Positions 34,108 through 41,554 of a stretch of 41,554 nucleotides of DNA are shown piece after piece (within the stretch, counting starts at the first letter, position 1; each line of letters opens with the position of its first letter). The notes beneath the pieces were generated by a model. That model was given only the letters and a program-made list of their open reading frames with translations, ran no database searches and was not told where the DNA came from. The position numbers and the translations under genes are program-made. Source of the stretch: Betaproteobacteria bacterium (lineage in GTDB: Bacteria > Pseudomonadota > Gammaproteobacteria > Burkholderiales > Burkholderiaceae); NCBI GenBank assembly GCA_016867965.1, contig VGIH01000002.1:1-41554 (forward strand), in the 5' to 3' direction.

Positions 34108-34188
34108 ATGAATGCAAAACTAATTCATCCATATGTTGGTAACTCCATGATTCATATCTTTAAATTATTGATGCCGGGAATCGGTTAA
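34108..34188 (+). pseudogene. Possible short or decayed relative of the 14281-14550 ORF
   Basis: 26 aa ORF MNAKLIHPYVGNSMIHIFKLLMPGIG* shares PYVGxS with MADTPINSVLAPYVGSSNLRS. Confidence 0.25.
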
Positions 34189-34247
34189 TGGGTGACATGC
34201 TTTTTGCCGTTATATAAAATTACCAGGATCAATTAAGGTAAATCGCC

Positions 34248-34502
34248 ATGTCGTCTCATCTCATTCAAGAATCTCGCATCAGTAGCCAGCGCTTCTATAC
34301 CGTGATGCGGGAGAGCAAGATTAAGTTTTATACGACAAGCGTTGCAGCGGCTCGGTATTGGATTAAAAACTGCTCAGAGGCTCCACCACTGCATACAAAT
34401 GGTAAGGCGGCTCCAGCGGCTCCAGCGGCAGCTGAGGTTGCTAGCGAGGAGGCAGCATTGCCACCAAGCACAGAAAACCCCGAGGCGGCGCCAAACGCCT
34501 AA
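34248..34502 (+). CDS. Small protein with Ala/Pro-rich tail, unknown
   Basis: 84 aa ORF MSSHLIQESRISSQRFYTVMRESKIKFYTTSVAAARYWIKNCSEAPP...AAPAAPAAAEVASEEAA. Confidence 0.5.
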   Translation: MSSHLIQESRISSQRFYTVMRESKIKFYTTSVAAARYWIKNCSEAPPLHTNGKAAPAAPAAAEVASEEAALPPSTENPEAAPNA

Positions 34503-34530
34503 TCGATACTTTGCCGAAGCTGGGTTAGTT

Positions 34531-34911
34531 TTATTGAGAGCGCGGGTAAATGGTGTTTTTCTGGACGTCTTCGGGATTCCAGTTTTTAGTCATATCGCCG
34601 GTAGGGCCAAACAGAGTTAAGAGTAGCAAAACTCCCAACACAGCAAATGCCACCCCTAGGATGAGAAGTAGATTCTTACTCTTTTTTTCCTCATTAGCCT
34701 TGATGCTGGGTGGTCTGGTAGGGGGATTAAATTTTTCGGGGAAAGCCGATTCGATTGCCGCATTGGCTTTTTTAATATGGGCATAGATTGTCGCATCGTC
34801 TTTTTCTTCCTCGATGGCGCGCATCGCCTCCAGATAGGAACGGTGAGCCGATTCAATGTATTTGGCGGTTTTTAGGTACTGTTCGTGCCTAGAAAAATGT
34901 TCGGGCTTCAT
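34531..34911 (-). CDS. Small single-TM protein with N-terminal helical region, unknown
   Basis: MKPEHFSRHEQYLKTAKYIESAHRSYLEAMRAIEEEKDDATIYAHIKKANAAIES..., then LLLILGVAFAVLGVLLLLTLFG. Confidence 0.65.
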   Translation of the reverse strand: MKPEHFSRHEQYLKTAKYIESAHRSYLEAMRAIEEEKDDATIYAHIKKANAAIESAFPEKFNPPTRPPSIKANEEKKSKNLLLILGVAFAVLGVLLLLTLFGPTGDMTKNWNPEDVQKNTIYPRSQ

Positions 34912-35007
34912 AAGGATGTACTTATAATTCCTCTACACTAAGTGCCTAGATTCGTAAGCCCATCAAGGATATGGGGTTTGCCTAGGGATGTTGATCATTA
35001 CTGCTCT

Positions 35008-35469
35008 ATGTTAACCAAAAACCATACTACCGCGCTGCAATCATTTTCAATGATATCTAATCAAGGAATTTATTGGTTACTTGCTTTGGTATGGCTTTGG
35101 GCTGGGGCTACACAGGCTCAACCATTGATGGCAGATCTAAAACCGATCCTAGATACCAAGACCCATAGTATTTACATCTATAAAAGCTCGGTTAAAAACT
35201 TACCGCCTGATTGGAAAAAGGTCTGGGTATTAACGAACTTTTACCCAGACCCTAACCAGCCCCCGCTTACCGTTTTATCAACGCGTCGCAATGTGCTATT
35301 TGATTGCCGTAAGAATCGGTTCTCTACTTTGGCACTGATTCGTTATGGAGAGCCTAATGCGCTGGGCAAGCCTCTGTTGCAGACCGACTCCGGTTTTGAT
35401 CTCAAAGAGCGCGAGGTCCCCGAGGGGTCGGCAATGGAGATTATTAAAGGCATTGTGTGCGGTTCCTAA
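35008..35469 (+). CDS. Surface-adhesin E-like secreted protein (copy 2)
   Basis: Signal peptide (YWLLALVWLWAGATQAQ); HSIYIYKSSVKNLPPDWKKVWVLTNFY...RRNVLFDCRKNRFSTLAL. Start taken at ATG 35008 rather than 34942. Confidence 0.65.
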   Translation: MLTKNHTTALQSFSMISNQGIYWLLALVWLWAGATQAQPLMADLKPILDTKTHSIYIYKSSVKNLPPDWKKVWVLTNFYPDPNQPPLTVLSTRRNVLFDCRKNRFSTLALIRYGEPNALGKPLLQTDSGFDLKEREVPEGSAMEIIKGIVCGS

Positions 35470-35493
35470 CAGGCTTGTTTAAACTAATGGGTT

Positions 35494-36243
35494 ATGAAAT
35501 TTAATATTTATCCTCCCGAAACCCCGGCTGTCATCGATCCAAATTGGAAAATCGAGGCGCGTTTTATCGCAAAAACGATTGAGCGGGAGGGGGAGCGTCA
35601 GCCCTACGGCGGTTTTTATCTGAGCCCTACCGATCTGGGGGTGCCCATGGAGCTCTTGCGGGTCGATCCGGCCCAAGGTCTCATGTTTAAGCTTCATGGC
35701 GGCAGCGTCGCTGAATTCATCGGTAGCGAGCAAATGGCGGTGTTATGCGGTCCCAACGGCAAGATGCAATTCAAAGCCCAAATAGTCAAAGCCAATGAAA
35801 AAGGCGAGCTAATTGCAGCTATACCCGATGAATTAATTCTGATTCAGCGTCGGAAACAGTTTCGTACATTGGGTCCACCGGATGAGGACTTTAACTTTGT
35901 CTTAAGCCTTGGCGCTGGCCAGGAGTTACTAACTAAAGTGATTGATATCAGTTCTGGGGGTATGCTGCTCGATATTCGTTTAGATGCCACCCAAGTCGAT
36001 ATTGGGCGCTATTGGCATGACTGCTATTTTGAGCGCCTGAAGTCGCGCTCTGGCCCAATCGATTTGCAAATTAAGAATAATCGCCCAGGTGCTCAACTGG
36101 ATCGTATTCGGGTGGGTTGCGAATTGTACGAACCGAACACTCGGGTTTTAAAAGAAATGGAAAGTACGCGCAGTGCGATTGAGAATGCACGCGTTGCTTC
36201 GAAATTAAATCGTTGGTACCTAAACGCATCGTGGTACGACTAA
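35494..36243 (+). CDS. YcgR-like PilZ-domain c-di-GMP receptor (copy 2)
   Basis: PilZ motifs RRKQFR and DISSGG; FERLKSRSGPIDLQIKNNR and DRIRVGCELYEP match copy 1 (FERLKNRSEPFDLVIRNTR, SRIRVGCQLLDP). Confidence 0.87.
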   Translation: MKFNIYPPETPAVIDPNWKIEARFIAKTIEREGERQPYGGFYLSPTDLGVPMELLRVDPAQGLMFKLHGGSVAEFIGSEQMAVLCGPNGKMQFKAQIVKANEKGELIAAIPDELILIQRRKQFRTLGPPDEDFNFVLSLGAGQELLTKVIDISSGGMLLDIRLDATQVDIGRYWHDCYFERLKSRSGPIDLQIKNNRPGAQLDRIRVGCELYEPNTRVLKEMESTRSAIENARVASKLNRWYLNASWYD

Positions 36244-36257
36244 GCGATTGATTGGCG

Positions 36258-37466
36258 ATGATTGAGGTTCGTCAATCCCAGCTTCAATCGCTAAGTCAAC
36301 ATGAAATTGAGCGCTTGGTTTATGTTGACCCCTTAAGCCAATTACCCAATCGACGCTACGTCGAGGAATCCCTTCCCAACTTACTGCAAAAACTCGATGG
36401 AACCGCGCTATTTTGTTTTGTCGACATCGATCGCTTTAAACAAGCCAATCAAATTAGTTATGCATTTGGCGACTCTCTCTTAAGTGCGTTTTCCCAACGG
36501 CTCGCATCACTTCTTAGGGCCCATGACTTGGTATGCCGTTTTGGTGGTGATGAGTTCATCGTCATTCTGTCTGATCTATCTGCTACGGATGCTTCGATGC
36601 AAGGTCAAGCCATCTGTGAGCGACTCTTAGCCCGCATGCAAGAGCCTTATCGGATTGATGGGAGACTCTATTCGGTCACGATTAGTATTGGATGTTGTCC
36701 CATCGACACGCAATCCACCTTTGAGGGACTGATCAAGAGTGCTGATGATGCACTTCGTGCAGCTAAGCGCAGCGGTGGAAATGCGCTGCAGATGGCAGAT
36801 GCGCTCCCGCCCGAGGTCACTAGTGCACATGCTTCCTCGTTCGCGGCAGCGATGCAGATTGATAGTCATCAGAGTGGTGTTGGTGCAGAAATTCTGTTGC
36901 CTGCAGCGTGTATGGATTTGGCGCAATGGTTTCATTACTTAGAGCGCTTACGATCACACTATGTAGCATCGTTCGTTTCGGGTCATACGCCATTTCGTTT
37001 GGCTATTGATGTACCGCAGCGTTTGATTATGCAGGATATGGCATTAATTCAATCGTTTACCCAAATGCTCCACGCGTATGTCGTGAATCATGCGTTACCT
37101 GCTCAAACGATTTGCCTCGAAATCGACGAATCATTTTTGCAGTCAAGCCCGATGGTGTTGGATCATTTTTATCGGGCGATGAGTGAGGCTGAGATTATGC
37201 TGTGTTTAGATCATTATGGACGCCCCCAATCGCGTTTTGGCAGTCAGTGCGAACCATTTTTTTCCTTGGTTAAGCTCTCTGTAAATTTATGCGATCCGGT
37301 TTGTGATGACGCACGCGCCCGATCACAGATTGAGGGGATTGTTACCATGGCTAAGACCATGGGCCAAATTCCCATTGCACAAAATTCCACTCATGATGCT
37401 GCCACTCAATTGGCATTAGCCGAATTGGGTTGCGAATATTTCCAAGGACCGTTTGTACGCATTTAA
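36258..37466 (+). CDS. GGDEF diguanylate cyclase with degenerate EAL-like C-terminus
   Basis: RAHDLVCRFGGDEFIVILSD (I-site RxxD and GGDEF both present); C-terminal half retains FRLAIDVPQRLI, ICLEIDESFL and EYFQGPF but lacks EAL and catalytic acidic motifs. Confidence 0.9.
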   Translation: MIEVRQSQLQSLSQHEIERLVYVDPLSQLPNRRYVEESLPNLLQKLDGTALFCFVDIDRFKQANQISYAFGDSLLSAFSQRLASLLRAHDLVCRFGGDEFIVILSDLSATDASMQGQAICERLLARMQEPYRIDGRLYSVTISIGCCPIDTQSTFEGLIKSADDALRAAKRSGGNALQMADALPPEVTSAHASSFAAAMQIDSHQSGVGAEILLPAACMDLAQWFHYLERLRSHYVASFVSGHTPFRLAIDVPQRLIMQDMALIQSFTQMLHAYVVNHALPAQTICLEIDESFLQSSPMVLDHFYRAMSEAEIMLCLDHYGRPQSRFGSQCEPFFSLVKLSVNLCDPVCDDARARSQIEGIVTMAKTMGQIPIAQNSTHDAATQLALAELGCEYFQGPFVRI

Positions 37467-37576
37467 CACAACCCCCAAGGGACTCGCATCGATTTTCATG
37501 GGCGCAGTCTAGAATAGGGCTATGGAGCATTGAACAGGTATTGGGCATTCGTTAAACTAAAGGTTTTGGTAGCGCT

Positions 37577-38374
37577 ATGTTGGCATTCTTTCAGAATATG
37601 ACCCTTGGAAAATGGATTGTGGTGGTTTGTGCCACCCTGTTTTGCATTGTCGCGATCGTATTCTTGCGGGACTTACTGACGAAGAAAAAAGAAGAGGAAG
37701 AAAAACCGGTTTCGCCTGAGGAGAGTGAAAAGGTCAAACTCGAACCCTTGTTGGTGGGCAGTCTACAAAAGACCCATCAATTAGAGGATGTAATTAATCA
37801 AAAAATAAGCAATATGAAGTTGGATTTGATGGCCGAGCGTCTTCGCATCACTTCCACTGCCGAGGTCTTAAAAAATTTAGCCATTGAGAAGCGTTTTCCT
37901 GAGACCCTCTATCAAATTTATTACGAAACCCGTGCCTTTCCTAAAAAATCACCCGAGGCGCAAGAAACGGATTTGGAATGGCATCGACAGGCGGGTATTA
38001 CTGATTTATCGGTCGAGCCAATTGTTGCTGAAGACGGTATTTTGATTCGCTTTACGCTCCAAGACCATCAGTACTCTCTGAGTGCAATCAATTATCGATT
38101 TGCAAGAACGTATTTTGTTGAACTGATCTTGCGAGATCCCGAGGATGTGAAATTATTAGTTGCGCGGGTCAAGGCCAATGAGTCTACAGGTCGAGAGATT
38201 TTAGAGAAAGCCGTCATTGAAATGCGCTCAGGCGACTGGATTGATGACATTGCGAGTTGCCGACTCTTAATGGATAAGCGTAAAACGGAAGTTCAACTCT
38301 TGGCAGAGCATCGTGAGGTTGAGACCTTAAAAAGCCGATTTATTTTGAATCAAGCGATTCGAAAAAAACAATAA
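37577..38374 (+). CDS. Single-TM protein with charged/coiled-coil region, unknown
   Basis: TM WIVVVCATLFCIVAIVFLRDLL, then KKKEEEEKPVSPEESEK and a globular region; within the downstream gene run. Confidence 0.7.
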   Translation: MLAFFQNMTLGKWIVVVCATLFCIVAIVFLRDLLTKKKEEEEKPVSPEESEKVKLEPLLVGSLQKTHQLEDVINQKISNMKLDLMAERLRITSTAEVLKNLAIEKRFPETLYQIYYETRAFPKKSPEAQETDLEWHRQAGITDLSVEPIVAEDGILIRFTLQDHQYSLSAINYRFARTYFVELILRDPEDVKLLVARVKANESTGREILEKAVIEMRSGDWIDDIASCRLLMDKRKTEVQLLAEHREVETLKSRFILNQAIRKKQ

Positions 38375-38390
38375 AGACTAGTCACGACGT

Positions 38391-39464
38391 ATGTCCACCG
38401 AAGTGAAAAAAACAGTGCATGGTTGGTTCTTGGGCTTTGCCAGCCTTCTCTTAGCCATTGCGCTGGGGGTTTTATTCAGTGCCGCTAGCGATCTAATCGA
38501 TGCCTCGATGCAATTTAATGCCTTAACTGTGAAGCAACCCCGCTTTGCTGATTTTGTTGGCCCGCAGCGCTATGACATGCTGATGAAAAAAGCGACCAAA
38601 CGTCCGGCTGCTAACCCTGCCCAAAAAGCAAATACCGAGGCAGCGAAGGTTCCAATCGATCCCGCGAAGGCTCCCCCCGAACCCCCAAAGGCCGCTAATC
38701 CACCTGCCGATCAGCCACTTGCATTGGACGCTGCGATTCAGAGAACCTTTGAGTTTTTCTCGGAGTATGAAAATAAGTTATCGAAGCCCAGCTTGCAGAT
38801 CATTAAGCCCGTGGTTGCTGCGATCGAGACCGGATCGCCGGCCGAGCAATCGGGGATCAAGGTGGGCGACACGATTTTGACCGTGGGCGGCACTAAGCTG
38901 GAATCCGTGATGGGGTTTTATCTAGCGCTTAGCGATAAGCCAAGCCCTGAGCTCTCTTTGCGAGTGTTGCGGGATAAGCGGGAGTTAAACATTATTTTGC
39001 GCAGCCCCAAGGGAATTATTTTTCATGGCAACAACACAGGAATTAAGTTTGCCCTCCCAGAGGATGTTTTCTACATTACTGAGCAAGATGCCAAGCGGCT
39101 GGCTGAGCAATACAAAAATGATTTTATGAGCACCATTCCCGCCGATTGGCGCACTGATGCAGCGAACAATTTAATGCAAATGGCGCGTCAGCTCAGCAAT
39201 TTGGGTACGGAAATGGTTGACCTCAATAATGCCAAACCAATTCGGATTAAATCAAGTGATTTGATTGCATGGCAACATAAGCGCTGGACAGAAAGTCTGG
39301 AGGATTATTTCAGTCAGCGCCGCTTGCTGGAAAACAAGGTCATTGAGATTTTGGGCAGCTTTGGGGATGCCATTAGCGGTCTGGTAGCTGCCTTATTGTT
39401 CTTTGGGATTGCTCTGTTATCGTTCTTATATAACCGCTCGTTTAGGCATAAAAGTTCAGCATGA
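38391..39464 (+). CDS. PDZ-domain membrane protein with N- and C-terminal TM segments
   Basis: N-terminal TM WFLGFASLLLAIALGVLFSAA; PDZ VVAAIETGSPAEQSGIKVGDTILTVGGTKLESVMGFYLALS; C-terminal TM ISGLVAALLFFGIALLSFLY; no protease motif seen. Confidence 0.8.
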   Translation: MSTEVKKTVHGWFLGFASLLLAIALGVLFSAASDLIDASMQFNALTVKQPRFADFVGPQRYDMLMKKATKRPAANPAQKANTEAAKVPIDPAKAPPEPPKAANPPADQPLALDAAIQRTFEFFSEYENKLSKPSLQIIKPVVAAIETGSPAEQSGIKVGDTILTVGGTKLESVMGFYLALSDKPSPELSLRVLRDKRELNIILRSPKGIIFHGNNTGIKFALPEDVFYITEQDAKRLAEQYKNDFMSTIPADWRTDAANNLMQMARQLSNLGTEMVDLNNAKPIRIKSSDLIAWQHKRWTESLEDYFSQRRLLENKVIEILGSFGDAISGLVAALLFFGIALLSFLYNRSFRHKSSA

Positions 39465-39865
39465 ATAGCCCTCTTATAGAGTATTGGCTTGGCATCGAGA
39501 TCAATGGTCAGCATTGTGCGATCTCTGCACGTCAGATTTATGCTACGTTCATTTGTAAGCAGACTCCGCAGTCAGCCGATGCCCTACGCTTGGATGGCAT
39601 CGTGGTGCATGAGGGGGAGCCCGTTTACCTTAAGCCCCATCATGCCCTCTTAAAACCCATGCAAAGTTCAATCAATCTCCAGGATTGGGGGCGGGCCTGC
39701 GAAGATCCCAGTTGGGTGATTGTGTTAAAAGATCGCGGCCGAATGGGGCCTGCCTTTAGGGTGCGCAAAATTACTGGACCATTTCATGGGGGCGCGAGCG
39801 AGTCAGGTAACTCGGTGCACCATGGTGGCTTCGATTACTCTGTTGTCAAAGTACTGACAAATTAA
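39461..39865 (+). CDS. Possible CheW-like adaptor protein
   Basis: 134 aa; alternating beta-strand pattern YWLGIEINGQHCAISARQIYATF...LDGIVVHEGEPVYLKPHHALLKP...SWVIVLKDRGRMGPAFRVRKITGPF; 4-nt overlap with the PDZ gene. Confidence 0.45.
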   Translation: MNSPLIEYWLGIEINGQHCAISARQIYATFICKQTPQSADALRLDGIVVHEGEPVYLKPHHALLKPMQSSINLQDWGRACEDPSWVIVLKDRGRMGPAFRVRKITGPFHGGASESGNSVHHGGFDYSVVKVLTN

Positions 39866-39881
39866 ATGCGTGGATAGTGAA

Positions 39882-41554
39882 ATGGAAAATGCCAATACCC
39901 AGGACAAACCCAATCTCGATGAGGGTGTAAAGGACGCGGTCTTTGTTGCCCCCAAAGCTTCGGGCTCATGGTCCGTTCTTAGCTATGTCCTGTTAATTTT
40001 GTCGGTCCTCACGGGGATGGCTGCTTTTCTTGCAGAGCGCCATTGGGTTAATGAGGATCGTTATGCCAACGCAATCTCAGCAGAACAAGCAATTGCGGTG
40101 AAATTGCCATTTGTATTAAAGGATCTTGCCGATAAAATCAACCGACCGCATCCGTTTGAAACGGCTTGGTTTGCCAGCCTTAAGAAATCCAACAAAGACC
40201 TTAAACAGTTTTTGGATCAAGTGCAGATTGTGAGTAAGCCGAAAGAGGCTACCAAAGACCCAGAGGCTCCTCCTGAGCCAAAACCAAGTTCATTTTTTGG
40301 CGCACTCGATGGTTTAGCCCACTCCATTTTTTCTGCGCTGGATGAGTCGGTCAAGCCATCGGTTAAAGAGCCGGTGGTCACAGTACCCGATCCTCAAGCC
40401 ATCCCGGTTCTTAACAATGCGAGTGATGTGATTGCGGTTGCTGCGATCGTCGATACCGCAGTGACCACGCTCACTAATCAAGAGTTGGAGCTCAACAACA
40501 TTAAAGTGTTGGCCCAAGCCTTAGCGCCGTTTATGGCTCCTGCTGGCATCCTCGATCTTACAAAAACCCCAGAGGATTCACCGCTCTACAAGATGGCCGT
40601 TAGTGCCGATGCCTTTATCAAAGCCAGTAAAGCGTGGCAGATCAACGTAACCGACATCGCTAGCCTCACTGAGCTTAATAAAAGTTTTGCCGAGGCGATT
40701 GACCAGCGCAATTTATTGGATGCCAGTGTGCAAAAGCCAGCGCCTGGTGCCAAACCAAACCCCAAGGTCATTGAACTGACGACTAAATTAAGGGCAAGCT
40801 TGTGGCAGACCAAGGCTCAGCCTACACTGCGCGCCTTGCAAGAGTTCAATAAGCAATTGATTGCGATTCGCACAGTAACCGCAGATCCACGCAGTATCCG
40901 CTTGGCCGCTCAAAAGAGTGGTCTGCAACCCACGGCGCTCGAGGATAACTACGGCAACTTGCCATCGATTTTGTTGCTTATTAGCGTCCTGTCATCCTTC
41001 TTGGCACTCATTAGTGCTGCTGTAGTGAGCCGTTTAAGCAAGACCCTGGTGTATACCGACCGTACTCCAAAATCATCGATTGCGCAGCGGTGGTCCAAAA
41101 ATCAATCGGACCGGAAAGCCGAGCGCATTTCTTCCAAACAGCAGATTGCGTTTAAGGATGATCTCCATAAAGAATTGGATCGCCTTAGTGAACAATTTCA
41201 TGGGGTTAATGAACTCGGAATTAAACTGCGCCAATCGATCACGATGCTGAGTCGGCAAGCTGGCGAAGTCGGGCATCCACCAGAACTTGAAAATGATTCA
41301 TCAGCCATTGAGGTCATTGCAGTACCCGAGCAAATTCAAGAAGCCTTTGATGCACTCAAGCAACAAGGCATTCGTCTATACCTCGCGATTTTGGATAACC
41401 ATTCTGGCAAACAACTAGCCGCCGAAACCGAAAAATTGAATGGCTTAATTGAGGAAGTGGAGTCAACCGTGACCCAGTCTGAGGGCTTGGTCAAACAGTT
41501 GTATGACGAGCTGGATTTGCGAATGCGCAAAACACAGGCGGCGATTTCAAGTTC
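39882..41554 (+). CDS. Large two-TM protein with periplasmic and cytoplasmic coiled-coil regions (3' end outside window), possibly MCP-like
   Basis: Absent from the ORF track because it has no stop in window. MENANTQDKPNLDEGVKDAVFVAPKASGSWSVLSYVLLILSVLTGMAAFLAERHWVNEDRY...; second TM NLPSILLLISVLSSFLALISAAVVSRL; helical tail to the window edge. Confidence 0.8.
   Translation, partial: MENANTQDKPNLDEGVKDAVFVAPKASGSWSVLSYVLLILSVLTGMAAFLAERHWVNEDRYANAISAEQAIAVKLPFVLKDLADKINRPHPFETAWFASLKKSNKDLKQFLDQVQIVSKPKEATKDPEAPPEPKPSSFFGALDGLAHSIFSALDESVKPSVKEPVVTVPDPQAIPVLNNASDVIAVAAIVDTAVTTLTNQELELNNIKVLAQALAPFMAPAGILDLTKTPEDSPLYKMAVSADAFIKASKAWQINVTDIASLTELNKSFAEAIDQRNLLDASVQKPAPGAKPNPKVIELTTKLRASLWQTKAQPTLRALQEFNKQLIAIRTVTADPRSIRLAAQKSGLQPTALEDNYGNLPSILLLISVLSSFLALISAAVVSRLSKTLVYTDRTPKSSIAQRWSKNQSDRKAERISSKQQIAFKDDLHKELDRLSEQFHGVNELGIKLRQSITMLSRQAGEVGHPPELENDSSAIEVIAVPEQIQEAFDALKQQGIRLYLAILDNHSGKQLAAETEKLNGLIEEVESTVTQSEGLVKQLYDELDLRMRKTQAAISS

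Noticed and set aside
34187-34207. Possible sigma-54 -24/-12 promoter (gggtgacatgctttttgcc)
   Set aside because: Spacing between GG and GC is about 13 nt rather than 10; does not fit the consensus.
34401-34432. Tandem cggctccag repeat
   Set aside because: Only two copies, encoding an Ala/Pro-rich tail; not an array.
34342-34620. + strand 92 aa Arg/Gln-rich ORF overlapping the 34248 ORF
   Set aside because: Alternate frame of a GC-rich repeat (cggctccag); the 34248 frame has an ATG and more ordinary composition.

Overview
41.5 kb chromosomal window, most likely from a betaproteobacterium of the Burkholderiaceae/Polynucleobacter type (inferred from gene content and order only; no search was run). 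Recognisable housekeeping blocks: GlpC-like Fe-S protein/DUF3501, GDT1-family transporter, pepN, tRNA-Thr(CGU), a tripartite tricarboxylate (TctCBA) transporter, a small copper/DsrE block, ilvD, rubredoxin (missing from the ORF track), P-II, nadE, ppa, hppA, trxB, ftsK, lolA, serS and tRNA-Ser(CGA). Two accessory regions (about 10.5-15.6 kb and 29.7-41.5 kb) share paralogous parts: four bactofilins, two YcgR-like PilZ proteins, two surface-adhesin-E-like secreted proteins and sets of small orphan ORFs. The second region adds an RpoN, a FliL-like protein without flagellar genes, a GGDEF protein with a degenerate EAL-like half, a PDZ membrane protein, a possible CheW-like protein, and a large two-TM coiled-coil protein that runs off the window. 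My main candidate for an undescribed system is this pair of regions: an envelope/cytoskeletal, c-di-GMP-responsive module. No CRISPR array, transposase or rRNA was found.
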